Shown in pieces: positions 56,221 to 64,000 of a stretch of DNA of 64,000 nt. The notes below the pieces were generated by a model that was not told the origin of the DNA, searched no databases, and worked only from the letters and a program-made list of their open reading frames with translations. A program made the translations under genes and the position numbers. This DNA comes from Gammaproteobacteria bacterium (GTDB lineage Bacteria > Pseudomonadota > Gammaproteobacteria > Eutrophobiales > Eutrophobiaceae), in NCBI GenBank assembly GCA_004297165.1, contig SCUJ01000006.1, positions 248,001-312,000 of the forward strand. Reading direction: 5' to 3'. Each line of letters starts with the position of its first letter. The stretch's first letter is position 1.

Positions 56221-56904
56221 ATGAAACTGCGCGCGCATTACCAGTCTCTGGCGGACCTCTTCGAGTATCCGGACATCGGCTATCCCGCCAGGGTCATAAA
56301 GCTGACCCGGTTGCTCGACGGGAACTATGATCGCGCGGCGGCGGAACTGGAGCAGTTCATCGAGCTGCTCCCGTCCGACGATCTCCGGGCGATGCAGGAA
56401 TTGTACACCCGTACTTTCGACATACAGGCGATTACCACGCTGGATATCGGCTACGTGCTGTTCGGCGACGATTACAAGCGTGGCGAACTGCTGGCCAACC
56501 TGACGCGCGAGCATCGGCAGGTCAACAATGACTGCCGTCAGGAACTGGCTGATCATCTGCCGAACATCCTGCGCCTGATCGGTAAACTCAAGCAGGACGA
56601 CCTGCTGGATGAACTTATCGACGAGATCGTGGCCCCTGCGGTCGCCATCATGATCCGCGAGTTCAACCCGGATCAGGTCGACCGGAAGAACGAAAACTAT
56701 CTGAAACACTACAAGACCCTGCTGGAAACGCCATCCGACCGGAAAGACGTCGCCACGTTATATCGGCACGCCCTGAATGCCCTGTACGCCGTCCTGAAGC
56801 AGGATTTCAGCTTCACGGAGAAGACACGCAAGATGCATACCAGCGATTTCCTGCGCCTGGTGACGAGGGAAAACGAGATCGAAGCCGAGGCGAATCACGC
56901 TTAA
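56221..56904 (+). CDS. narJ: Nitrate reductase assembly chaperone
   Basis: This 227-residue, all-helical cytoplasmic protein belongs to the NarJ/TorD-like chaperones. Conserved parts are LADLFEYPD, ELYTRTFDIQAITTLDIGYVLFGDDYKRGELLANL and LADHLPNILRL. It binds the NarG N-terminus and guides molybdenum-cofactor and Fe-S insertion before membrane attachment; it is not part of the final enzyme. The gene follows narH after two bases. The length is normal for the family. Confidence 0.95.
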   Translation: MKLRAHYQSLADLFEYPDIGYPARVIKLTRLLDGNYDRAAAELEQFIELLPSDDLRAMQELYTRTFDIQAITTLDIGYVLFGDDYKRGELLANLTREHRQVNNDCRQELADHLPNILRLIGKLKQDDLLDELIDEIVAPAVAIMIREFNPDQVDRKNENYLKHYKTLLETPSDRKDVATLYRHALNALYAVLKQDFSFTEKTRKMHTSDFLRLVTRENEIEAEANHA

Positions 56905-56929
56905 ATCTTATCGAGTATGAGGTATACCA

Positions 56930-57658
56930 ATGACCGCACTGAATAACTTCCTGTTTATAGCCTTTCCCTACATCGCCATTGGCATCTTCCTGGTGGGGTC
57001 GGTCTGGCGCTACCGGACCAACGGTTTCAAGGTCTCAGCCCTGTCCTCGCAGTTCCTGGAGGGCAAGGCGGGTTTCTGGGGCATCGTGCCGTTCCATATC
57101 GGCATTCTGGTCCTGTTTCTCGGACATCTATTCGTGTTTCTCTTCCCCGAGACGGTGATTAACGTGAATGCCAACCCCGTCCGACTGGTCACTCACGAGG
57201 GCATCGCCTTCACCTTCGGCATCTCGGTGCTCGTGGGCCTCATCTTCCTGATGACCCGGCGCCTGACCCATCCGCGCATACTGGCGGTGACCACCAAAAT
57301 GGATATCGTCATCGAATTGCTTCTGCTTTCGCAGATCCTGCTCGGCTGTTGGGTGGCGCTCGGTTATCGCTGGGGCTCATCCTGGTTCGCGTCCGATCTC
57401 TCGCCCTATCTGTGGTCGATCTTCAAGCTGAACCCGGACATCACCGCCGTCGCTGCCCTGCCGGTCGCCATAAAATTACATATCGTCGGCGCCTTCACCA
57501 TCCTGCTGTTAATTCCGTTCACCCGGCTGATTCATTTCCTGGTCGCCCCATTCCATTACCTGTTCCGCCCCTACCAGGTGGTCATGTGGAATTGGGACAA
57601 GAACGCCATCCGTGAACCCCGCACCGCCTGGCAGATCTTCCGTCCCCGGAACAATTGA
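56930..57658 (+). CDS. narI: Respiratory nitrate reductase, gamma subunit (cytochrome b)
   Basis: This 242-residue membrane protein has five helices. The His residues that would hold two b haems are in FHIGILVLFLGHLFVF and KLHIVGAFTILLLIPFTRLIHFLVAPFHYLF. It oxidises quinol at the periplasmic side and anchors NarGH to the membrane. The conserved FKVSALSSQFLEGKAGFWG precedes helix two. GAGG lies upstream of the ATG, 25 bases after narJ. The length is near the usual 225-245 residues. Confidence 0.95.
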   Translation: MTALNNFLFIAFPYIAIGIFLVGSVWRYRTNGFKVSALSSQFLEGKAGFWGIVPFHIGILVLFLGHLFVFLFPETVINVNANPVRLVTHEGIAFTFGISVLVGLIFLMTRRLTHPRILAVTTKMDIVIELLLLSQILLGCWVALGYRWGSSWFASDLSPYLWSIFKLNPDITAVAALPVAIKLHIVGAFTILLLIPFTRLIHFLVAPFHYLFRPYQVVMWNWDKNAIREPRTAWQIFRPRNN

Positions 57659-57717
57659 TATCGAGGGCAGCGCCATTTCCCGCCTATAGATGATCCTGTT
57701 ATAAGGAGCGTTTTGTC

Positions 57718-59244
57718 GTGGAACAAGTCGTAACGATGAGGGCCCATAAGGCCCTCTTTTTGAATACCTCGGCCTTCACCATCTGTTTTGCGGCCTGGAT
57801 GTTGAACGGCGTGCTGGTGACATTCCTCATCGGCAATCGGGTCTATACCTGGAGTCCGGTGGCGGTCGGGTGGCTGATCGGCATACCCGTCCTCTCCGGT
57901 TCACTCCTGCGCCTGCTGACGGGCATGCTGACCGACAAGTTTGGCGGCAAGCCAATCTTCTGTTCATTGTTGCTAATCTCCGCGATACCGATGTATCTGC
58001 TGTCGACCACGGACTCGCTGATGGGGTATGCGCTCTGCAGCGCGGGGTTCGGCATCGCGGGCGCGAGTTTTTCCGTAGGCATAGCCTACACCTCCGTTTG
58101 GTATCCGCAGAAATGGCAGGGCACGGCGCTGGGGATCTTCGGTGCCGGCAACGCCGGCTCGGCCCTGACCACGCTGTTTGCCCCCACGCTGCTTAATAAA
58201 TTCACCGATAATGGCGCAAACCTCGAAGGCTGGCGGCAACTGCCCGTCCTGTATGCCGCGCTGCTGGCTGGCATGGGCATCCTCATCCTACTGCTGGCCG
58301 ACAATAAGAAACCCGATAAAAAAGGTCTCACCCTGGTCGAGCAACTGGTCCCCTTGAAGGACATCCGGGTCTGGCGTTTCGGGCTCTATTATTTCCTGGT
58401 GTTTGGCTGTTTCGTCGCCTTCGCCCAGTGGCTTGTCCCGTATTTCGTCAACGTCTATTACCTGCCGCTGGTAACGGCGGGGCTGCTCGCCTCCATGTTC
58501 AGTTTTCCTTCCGGCGTCATCCGCGCCATCGGCGGCTGGCTGTCGGATCATTTCGGCGCCAGGCAGGTGATGTACTGGGTGCTGGGGTTGTCATGTGTGT
58601 TCAGCTTCCTGCTGATAGTGCCCAAGATGGATGTCTATTCCCCCGGCGCCGGAGTTATGGCAAACCGGCCGGGCACGGTCGCCGAGGTGACGGATGCTTA
58701 TATCAAGGTGGACGATCAACGTTATGACTACCAGGGCGAAGACGGCTCCGGCGCCAAGCTCGAAGCGACCAAACTGATATTCCCGGCGAAACTCAATTGG
58801 CAGGAGCCCATCGTGGAGGTGGGGCAGAAGGTCAAGCGCAATGAGGTCCTGGCGCGCGGCGTCACCCGGATCCATTTCCAGGCCCATGTCTGGGTCTTTA
58901 CCGCGTTTGTCATCATCCTGGGCACCGCCTGGGGCATTGGCAAGGCCGCGGTCTACAAGCACATCCCCAACTATTTTCCCCACGGAGTCGGCGTGGTTGG
59001 CGGAATCGTGGGCGTGATTGGCGGTCTCGGCGGTTTCGTTTGTCCCATCATCTTCGCCTATCTGTTGCAATGGACCGGGCTGTGGACGAGCTGCTGGATG
59101 CTGATGTGGGTTATCTCGGTGGTATGTCTGATCTGGATGCATCAGGTCATCCAGAAGATGATGCGCGACGCGGCCCCGCAGGCCATCCAGCATTTCGATA
59201 AGGTGGACCCGGAAGACGAGGCCGAGGCAGAAACGCAATACTGA
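57718..59244 (+). CDS. narK: Nitrate/nitrite MFS transporter with internal insert
   Basis: This 508-residue NarK-family permease starts at a GTG with AAGGAG ten bases upstream; ATG 57736 is an alternative. The nitrate-signature helices are GNAGSALTTLFAPTLL and, late, GVVGGIVGVIGGLGGF. Unlike ordinary NarK it has about 85 polar residues at 303-388 between membrane segments, containing AKLNWQEPIVEVGQKVKRNEVLARG. That stretch resembles the folded half of a lipoyl/barrel-sandwich domain without a modified Lys motif. The gene is the last of the nar operon and precedes a strong terminator. Confidence 0.9.
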   Translation: MEQVVTMRAHKALFLNTSAFTICFAAWMLNGVLVTFLIGNRVYTWSPVAVGWLIGIPVLSGSLLRLLTGMLTDKFGGKPIFCSLLLISAIPMYLLSTTDSLMGYALCSAGFGIAGASFSVGIAYTSVWYPQKWQGTALGIFGAGNAGSALTTLFAPTLLNKFTDNGANLEGWRQLPVLYAALLAGMGILILLLADNKKPDKKGLTLVEQLVPLKDIRVWRFGLYYFLVFGCFVAFAQWLVPYFVNVYYLPLVTAGLLASMFSFPSGVIRAIGGWLSDHFGARQVMYWVLGLSCVFSFLLIVPKMDVYSPGAGVMANRPGTVAEVTDAYIKVDDQRYDYQGEDGSGAKLEATKLIFPAKLNWQEPIVEVGQKVKRNEVLARGVTRIHFQAHVWVFTAFVIILGTAWGIGKAAVYKHIPNYFPHGVGVVGGIVGVIGGLGGFVCPIIFAYLLQWTGLWTSCWMLMWVISVVCLIWMHQVIQKMMRDAAPQAIQHFDKVDPEDEAEAETQY

Positions 59245-59319
59245 CGTGGCTTTGTATTAAAGCTTCACCGGGAAAGCGCTTAACATGCGCCAAGTTCCGT
59301 TCAGATGATTACCTCTCGT

Positions 59320-59350
59320 ATGCCGGGCCAAGCCCGGCATTACGTTTTTT
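59320..59350 (+). terminator. Rho-independent terminator of the nar operon
   Basis: ATGCCGGGC and GCCCGGCAT form a perfect nine-base stem around CAA, followed by TACG and six T residues. It lies 76 bases after narK and just before the convergent two-TM gene. The minus strand lacks a T-run after the stem, so it acts mainly on the plus strand. Confidence 0.85.
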
Positions 59351-59367
59351 GCAGAACCAGATAGTTA

Positions 59368-59724
59368 TCAGATATCGATATCCGTCCCGTTCGGGTCGCT
59401 GTCCATCGCCCCGCTGAGATACATGAACGAACCCACAAGCCAGAGCAGGGTGCCAAATCCGATGACCCCAAGCGCTGGCCCGACCAGCCACCGCGGGTTC
59501 TCCAACAGGGCCGCGCTGACATCCGGGTCGATGCTGGCGCCCAGGCAGGCGACACAATAGCCGACGATGCCGGCTATCGCGACAACAAAACCGCCGATTA
59601 CCAGTTTTTTTCCGCGCACCATCCGGCGCACGGCCGCAACGTAAAGCTCTTTTTTAGTCGGCAGCGTAGCCATAGACGGGGCGCTCTCAAACAAGTGAAG
59701 GTGTGATTTCGTAATGCTAGTCAT
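59368..59724 (-). CDS. Small two-helix membrane protein of unknown function
   Basis: This 118-residue protein has a basic N-terminal region (LPTKKELYVAAVRRMVRGKK) and two membrane helices (about 43-62, LVIGGFVVAIAGIVGYCVACLG, and about 80-102, LVGPALGVIGFGTLLWLVGSF). An acidic tail follows (DSDPNGTDIDI). GAGG lies nine bases before the ATG at 59724. It is 30 bases downstream of the TDT permease gene in the same direction. I do not recognise the family; location suggests a link to nitrate respiration or to the permease. Confidence 0.65.
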   Translation of the reverse strand: MTSITKSHLHLFESAPSMATLPTKKELYVAAVRRMVRGKKLVIGGFVVAIAGIVGYCVACLGASIDPDVSAALLENPRWLVGPALGVIGFGTLLWLVGSFMYLSGAMDSDPNGTDIDI

Positions 59725-59754
59725 GGTTGTATACCTCGCTTTTAACATTGGTTG

Positions 59755-60903
59755 TCAACGATTGGGCGCCAGCGTCCCACCCTGCAATGCGCCGGTCATG
59801 TTGCCCTTGTGTCCGAGCAGCATTGCATACAGCATCCACCTGGCCAGTCCCAGGAAGGTCAGCAGCCACGCGACCGCCGCGGCTATCACGAACACCCGGG
59901 AGATCCAGACCAGCTGCGTCAGTTCGAGCGCCTGTGCCAGCCGGTAGGTGCAAACCGAATACATGCCCAGTGGAAACACCAGTCCCCAGTACAAGGGGTC
60001 GTAGACCAGCCGGACTCCACGGATGCGGTGCCGCCAGACGCCGAGCACCAGCAACATGGGTATCCACCAGGTCGCAGTCGCCCAGAACATTAGGGTGAGT
60101 CCAAGGATGAACGGATGCAGCGGCGCGAGCGCCGTGCCCGCGACGAAACCGGACAGCAACGCCCCGGCTAGCGTGGAAATGGCGACCGCGCCCATGTTGA
60201 TCCAGTACGGCGGCATCAGATCGTGCGGGGAGAACGGCAAAAACATGTAGCGATAGAAGATCAGTCCGATGATCCACAGATAGAGCATGCCGCCTCCCAG
60301 CCAGAACGACGCCAGCACGAATGCGGTCATGTCCCTGTCTCCCAGAATCGGTTCGTTCAGGCTCGCGCCGAGCACGCAAACAGACTGGGTGGCGACCACC
60401 GCCACCAGCCACCCGCCATTGATCCCTTCAGCCAGCGTGGGCTTCTGTTCCCGCACCGTCAGCAGCGTGAAAACAGTGTAGGTGCATAATACCCAGAGGA
60501 TGATGCAAACCCACCACAGAATCTGCCCCCAGACGACCATTTCCTGCACCACCGTCAATTGCGCGCCCAGGGTGCCGGTGGCGGCGACACAGGTAAAATA
60601 TCCGGGCGAGCGCTTGTGATCGTTGAGATCCGCTACCACCCGATCGGGAAAAACTTTCCAGCGCGCTAGAAACAGGACCCAGAGCGCCGGATAGATGATC
60701 AGATTGAGCCAGGAGAGTGCGGTGGCGAATTCGCGCAGACCGAAGATATGGCACGCGATTGCGACAATCCCGGTGGCCATGGCCAGGGCGAAATAAGCCG
60801 GATGCATGACGGCCAGCCGTCCCTGTAGAAATATGGCCAGCGGCGAGGCGCTCTGGTCGCGATAATCCGTGCTGCTTAAATAGGCTTGTTGCGCGATGTT
60901 CAT
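59755..60903 (-). CDS. TDT-family permease (TehA/SLAC1-like)
   Basis: This 382-residue membrane protein has ten predicted helices. Features of the tellurite-resistance/dicarboxylate transporter family are HPAYFALAMATGIVAIACHIFG in helix one, YFTCVAATGTLGAQL, WIIGLIFYRYMFLPFSPHDLMPPYWINMGAVAISTLAG, and VYDPLYWGLVFPLGMYSVCTYRLAQ. The family includes anion channels and C4-dicarboxylate or sulfite exporters. Between narK and the two-component genes it may carry nitrite, nitrate or another anion, but substrate assignment is open. A TTG two codons earlier is an alternative start. Confidence 0.85.
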   Translation of the reverse strand: MNIAQQAYLSSTDYRDQSASPLAIFLQGRLAVMHPAYFALAMATGIVAIACHIFGLREFATALSWLNLIIYPALWVLFLARWKVFPDRVVADLNDHKRSPGYFTCVAATGTLGAQLTVVQEMVVWGQILWWVCIILWVLCTYTVFTLLTVREQKPTLAEGINGGWLVAVVATQSVCVLGASLNEPILGDRDMTAFVLASFWLGGGMLYLWIIGLIFYRYMFLPFSPHDLMPPYWINMGAVAISTLAGALLSGFVAGTALAPLHPFILGLTLMFWATATWWIPMLLVLGVWRHRIRGVRLVYDPLYWGLVFPLGMYSVCTYRLAQALELTQLVWISRVFVIAAAVAWLLTFLGLARWMLYAMLLGHKGNMTGALQGGTLAPNR

Positions 60904-60983
60904 GCGCAAACAATAGTTAGATCCTCAGCGATCCGGTATCGGTGTCGCTCCGAAATTTCCGTAAGATGATGCGAAGTTGCTTA

Positions 60984-60998
60984 TAGGGGTTTGTCCTA
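60984..60998. promoter_or_regulatory. Short palindrome upstream of the TDT gene
   Basis: TAGG-GGTTTGT-CCTA lies about 80 bases before the TDT gene start and just past the end of the response-regulator gene. The symmetry suits a dimeric regulator, possibly the NarL-type protein encoded next to it. Only one copy was noted, so this is tentative. Confidence 0.3.
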
Positions 60999-61005
60999 CA
61001 TGGTC

Positions 61006-61641
61006 TTACTGGACCAGTCCATGTTGGATGGCATAGCGCATCAGTTGGGCATTGGAGTTCATGCCCAGTTTTTCGAGGATCCGGGTGCGGTAAGTGCTGA
61101 CGGTCTTTACGCTCAAATGCAATTGGGTGGCGATCTCGGAGACGGATCGCGCGGACGCCAGCAACAGCAGGACCTCGTATTCGCGGGGTGAGAGGTGTTC
61201 GTGCGGGGCCTCGGACCCGGAGCCGGCCAGCGCCATGTAATCGGCGAGTTGCCGCGCCACGGTCTCGCAGAGATAACGTTTCCCCAGGAGCACGCTGCGC
61301 ATCGCCTGCAACAACTCCTCGGGCGCGCGATCCTTTGTCAGATAACCCGATACTCCAGCCTGCAGGGCGCGGACCACGAACTGGCGCTCGCTGTACATGC
61401 TCAGGATTATGATTGCCATACGCGGTTGCATGACCCTGAGTTCCGGGACCAGATCGAGGCCGTTTTCGCCGCCCAGCGCGATATCGAGCACCAGCATGTT
61501 CCAGGTTGCCTGCCGCATCTTCTCGCGCAACTCTCCGCAGGAACCCGCCTCGCCGATAATGGAATCGGGAAAGGCGTCGGCGACGATCCGGCGCAACCCC
61601 GAACGCACGATGGCGTGATCGTCAGTCAGGAGAATTTGCAT
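61006..61641 (-). CDS. NarL/FixJ-family response regulator
   Basis: This 211-residue protein has a receiver domain (ILLTDDHAIVRSGLRRIV at the N-terminus, phospho-acceptor Asp in NMLVLDIALGGENGL, Lys in GYLTKDRAPEEL). Its C-terminal LuxR-type HTH reads LSPREYEVLLLLASARSVSEIATQLHLSVKTVSTYRTRILEKL. The ATG at 61641 lies within the end of the kinase gene with AAGG upstream, so the pair is coupled. It probably controls the nar and TDT genes in response to the partner kinase. Whether it senses nitrate, as NarL does, cannot be read here. Confidence 0.9.
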   Translation of the reverse strand: MQILLTDDHAIVRSGLRRIVADAFPDSIIGEAGSCGELREKMRQATWNMLVLDIALGGENGLDLVPELRVMQPRMAIIILSMYSERQFVVRALQAGVSGYLTKDRAPEELLQAMRSVLLGKRYLCETVARQLADYMALAGSGSEAPHEHLSPREYEVLLLLASARSVSEIATQLHLSVKTVSTYRTRILEKLGMNSNAQLMRYAIQHGLVQ

Positions 61642-63445
61642 CGGCAACCTTCGGGATTGGTTGAGCGGGCGCGGTAACGGTGACCGTCGTGCCTTTGCCT
61701 GGGGTCGCCTGGATCGACAGGCGGCCGTTGATCAGCATCGCGCGCTCGCGCATGCCGATGATGCCCAACGATTCGATGTTGTCGAGGGCGCGGTCGGCGA
61801 TACCCACGCCGTTGTCGCTTACCATCAGGATCACCTCTCCCTCCGCGCTCTTGAGTTCAATATCGATCATGCTCGCCTGGGCGTGGCGAATCACATTGGT
61901 CAGCGCCTCCTGGGCGATGCGAAACAAGGTCACGGCGACCAGTTCGTCCAGGGCCGGGTTGGCATGTTCCGCTTCGACCTGCACGACCAGGTCGGTATGG
62001 GCCTCGATCTCGCGGGCCTGCCATTCGAGGGCCGCGGTCAGACCGAGTTTGTCCAGGACCACGGGGCGCAACTCGGAGGAGATGCGCCGCACCAGGTCAA
62101 CGGAGGCGCCGATCTGCCGGTTGATTGCCGCCACCTCGTCCTGGAGTTTAGCCGAGCACGATCGCACCTGGGGCCCTGGCGGGCAAAACGCCGGCAGCCG
62201 CGACAGGTCTATTTTCAAAGAGGTGAGAACCTGACCGATCTCGTCATGCAGATCGCGGGAGATGCGGGCGGCCTCCGCTTCGCGGGCCATGTGCAGGCGG
62301 TGCGCGAGCGCCCTTAACTGCGCTTGCGCCTCGATGGCCTCGTTATGTCTGGCGGCCAGGGAATCGGCCATGGCGTTGAAGGCCGTCGCCAGGGATGACA
62401 ATTCGCCATACCCGCGCGGCAGAATAGCGCGGGTAGATAGATCGCCGGAGCCAAGGCGTTGCGCCGCATGGGCCAGCGCGCGCAATCCACGCAGGATCCC
62501 CAGTTCCGCGGCGATGAACACCGCGGCGATGGTGAATAACGTCAGGATCCCAAGTCCTGACAGGGTCCGGTAAAAAACTGAAGAGGCCTGCTGCATGATT
62601 TGCTCGTAGGGCAGGCTGGCGGATACATAGAGCCCCGGGGCCTGTTCCAGCGGGACGGCCACGAAATACCGCCGGATGCCGGCGCCGGCGAGTTCCAGCA
62701 TTCTGCCATGCTGCGCACGGGAGAGTTCGGATATGCCTGAAATCCGTAATTTCCCGATATCCGTCAGTTCGGGGTCTGCGGAGCCGCCGAACGCCAACAC
62801 CCGATCCTCCCGATCCGTGATAATCAGGGAGATGCCGTCCGGCAGGTAGCTCTGCCGGGCCATCTTTGAGAGCCATTCGAGGTCAAGGCCGTTGAATAAC
62901 ACCGCGATTACCCGGCGTTCGGAATCCCGGACCGCGTAGGCGTGATTGAGTGTGGGCCGATCGAAGATTGGCGAGATGATGTAAGAGCCGGCCGCAACGG
63001 TATCGGAAGTCATCGCCGCGCGGTAGGCCGGGTTATCCTGCCAGCTCCGGTAACTGGATAGCGGATAGGCGCTGGCAAGCACCTGCCCTTCGGGGGAAAG
63101 AACGCCAATGTTGGCCAACTGCGGATGACCCACCAGCAGGGCCTGCTGGAAATCGGGATCCGTGAGGATTGGCGATTGCCGCCCTTCGCGGGTCAGCTTT
63201 GTGCCAAGCCATAAGAGCAACTCGCGGGCGCCCTGGATCTGATGGGCGTGTTCGCGACTCGCGAGGCTCGCCAAGTGCAGGGCATCGCGCTCCATGCGGG
63301 TAAGGGTCGCGGCGCGCTCGTTTTCAGCCGCGAAGAAGGTGAAAAGGATGGCGGGCAGTGTGGCAAGGCAGATCAAGAACAAGAGCCTGCCGCGCAGCGA
63401 AAAAAACCATGAACCGTGTGCTGGCAGGTTGGGCAGGTTTGTCAT
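61622..63445 (-). CDS. Sensor histidine kinase with periplasmic Cache domain
   Basis: This 607-residue membrane kinase is laid out as TM1 (about 19-41), a double-Cache-like periplasmic domain (about 50-285), and TM2 (about 295-318). A HAMP segment follows (about 320-375, GLRALAHAAQRLGSGDLSTR), then a HisKA_3 domain with phospho-His in ISRDLHDEIGQVLTSL, and an ATPase with FRIAQEALTNVIRHA (N box) and VSDNGVGI (G1). The NarX/NarQ nitrate-binding P-box is not recognisable. It is co-transcribed with the NarL-type regulator and divergent from the second narK gene. Confidence 0.9.
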   Translation of the reverse strand: MTNLPNLPAHGSWFFSLRGRLLFLICLATLPAILFTFFAAENERAATLTRMERDALHLASLASREHAHQIQGARELLLWLGTKLTREGRQSPILTDPDFQQALLVGHPQLANIGVLSPEGQVLASAYPLSSYRSWQDNPAYRAAMTSDTVAAGSYIISPIFDRPTLNHAYAVRDSERRVIAVLFNGLDLEWLSKMARQSYLPDGISLIITDREDRVLAFGGSADPELTDIGKLRISGISELSRAQHGRMLELAGAGIRRYFVAVPLEQAPGLYVSASLPYEQIMQQASSVFYRTLSGLGILTLFTIAAVFIAAELGILRGLRALAHAAQRLGSGDLSTRAILPRGYGELSSLATAFNAMADSLAARHNEAIEAQAQLRALAHRLHMAREAEAARISRDLHDEIGQVLTSLKIDLSRLPAFCPPGPQVRSCSAKLQDEVAAINRQIGASVDLVRRISSELRPVVLDKLGLTAALEWQAREIEAHTDLVVQVEAEHANPALDELVAVTLFRIAQEALTNVIRHAQASMIDIELKSAEGEVILMVSDNGVGIADRALDNIESLGIIGMRERAMLINGRLSIQATPGKGTTVTVTAPAQPIPKVADANSPD

Positions 63446-63494
63446 GGCGTCAGATTGTAGTCCGATTTAACCCTTATGGAATATATGGCATTCA

Positions 63495-63535
63495 TTGATA
63501 TAAATCAGTTTTGCCCGCGTTCAGGATGGCATAAT
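63495..63535 (+). promoter_or_regulatory. FNR box and -10 of the second narK gene
   Basis: TTGAT-ATAA-ATCAG (63495-63508) matches the FNR consensus except for the last base. CATAAT (63530-63535) follows at the distance expected for a class II FNR promoter, with the site centred about 41 bases before the predicted start near 63542. The leader to the ATG at 63694 is about 150 bases and holds no gene. Confidence 0.7.
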
Positions 63536-63693
63536 TAATCGAATTTATATATTTCCGACAGTTCTTGCCACCAGAGGTAACCCGAAGCGCCGCGCTTTAC
63601 ACCGCCACTGAATAGCACCGGATTAGCTGACCCAAATGGTCATAAAACTGGTCGGTTACAAATTCATCATCACAACTAATAAGGTACGAAACA

Positions 63694-64000
63694 ATGGCTG
63701 ATATCACCGAATGGGTAGTGGAGGACCAGAATTTCTGGGACAAAACTGGCAAGGCTGTGGCGCGAAGGAATCTCTGGATCTCTATCCCTTGTCTATTATG
63801 CGGCTTCGCGGTCTGGATGATCTGGGGGGTCATTACAGTTCAAATGTTGAACCTCGGCTTTCCCTTCACCCAGGCTGAGTTGTTCACGCTGTCTTCCATC
63901 GCCGGCCTGAGTGGCGCCACCTTCCGGATCCCCAGCACCTTCTTTATCCGCATCGCCGGCGGCCGGAATTCGGTTATTTATACCACCGCATTGTTGATGA
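63694..64000 (+). CDS. narK: NarK-type nitrate/nitrite transporter, N-terminal part
   Basis: An ATG at 63694 opens a frame that runs off the right edge (102 codons). The sequence MADITEWVVEDQNFWDKTG is followed by helix one (CLLCGFAVWMIWGVITVQML), then SSIAGLSGATFRIPSTFFIRIAGGRN, which is typical of the NarK2/NarU branch and distinct from the narK at 57718. Two different carriers, such as a nitrate/proton symporter and a nitrate/nitrite antiporter, often occur together in denitrifiers. The rest of the gene lies outside the window. Confidence 0.85.
   Translation, partial: MADITEWVVEDQNFWDKTGKAVARRNLWISIPCLLCGFAVWMIWGVITVQMLNLGFPFTQAELFTLSSIAGLSGATFRIPSTFFIRIAGGRNSVIYTTALLM

Noticed and set aside
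63597-63833. 78-codon minus frame in the divergent region at the right edge
   Set aside because: It overlaps the start of the second narK and has no ribosome site or family match.

Overview
The window looks like a chromosome segment of a GC-rich gammaproteobacterium. It has proteobacterial-type nar and qhp clusters, FNR boxes, PQQ-dependent dehydrogenases with c-type haems, and outer-membrane proteins. Genus cannot be read from the sequence. The organism appears to be a respiratory heterotroph that oxidises alcohols, sugars and amines in the periplasm with quinoproteins and can respire nitrate.

Layout. 1-2500: a small unknown gene, tRNA-Ala(CGC) with its promoter and terminator, a family-2 glycosyltransferase, and a DUF1778/GNAT toxin-antitoxin pair. 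2700-14400: a DUF5916 outer-membrane protein, two tandem secreted paralogues with a TonB-box-like motif, then a leftward catabolic operon (MFS, quinone oxidoreductase, SDR, DUF8021 protein, PQQ-alcohol dehydrogenase with C-terminal haem c) divergent from an acyl-CoA synthetase. 14400-17300: an accessory patch with lower GC than its surroundings, holding a ParE-type TA module, remnants of two genes, a MITE-like element, a REP-like palindrome, a DUF2442/DUF4160 pair and an Mrr-type endonuclease. 17300-25200: a haem-c/PQQ propeller dehydrogenase, a PQQ sugar dehydrogenase, MFS, a homocysteine-methyltransferase-family enzyme, a HIT protein and an AI-2E-family permease. 25400-31450: an ECF sigma, anti-sigma (HEAT), DUF4097, DUF5916 and beta-propeller operon, divergent from a glycine-zipper lipoprotein.

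31600-38500: a qhpADCBFE cluster for quinohemoprotein amine dehydrogenase and its maturation (radical SAM crosslinker, ABC exporter, subtilisin-like protease). qhpG is not seen. 38500-46000: a leftward V-type ATPase operon (E, DUF2764, A, B, D, I, K) of the kind seen in Chlamydiae, Bacteroidetes and spirochaetes, with Na+-type rotor residues. 46000-49700: a second AI-2E permease, an MFS acid transporter, and a BKACE-family enzyme with a Tat signal.

49800-64000: nitrate respiration. A perfect FNR box precedes a membrane-anchored dihaem cytochrome c, narGHJI and narK, closed by a strong terminator. Next come a two-TM protein, a TDT-family permease, and a NarL-type regulator with a Cache-domain sensor kinase. 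A second narK begins at the right edge behind another FNR box. Quinoprotein dehydrogenases would feed electrons to the chain, and nitrate reductase would take them up anaerobically. The V-ATPase would exchange ATP and a sodium gradient. No CRISPR array, rRNA or integrase gene was seen.
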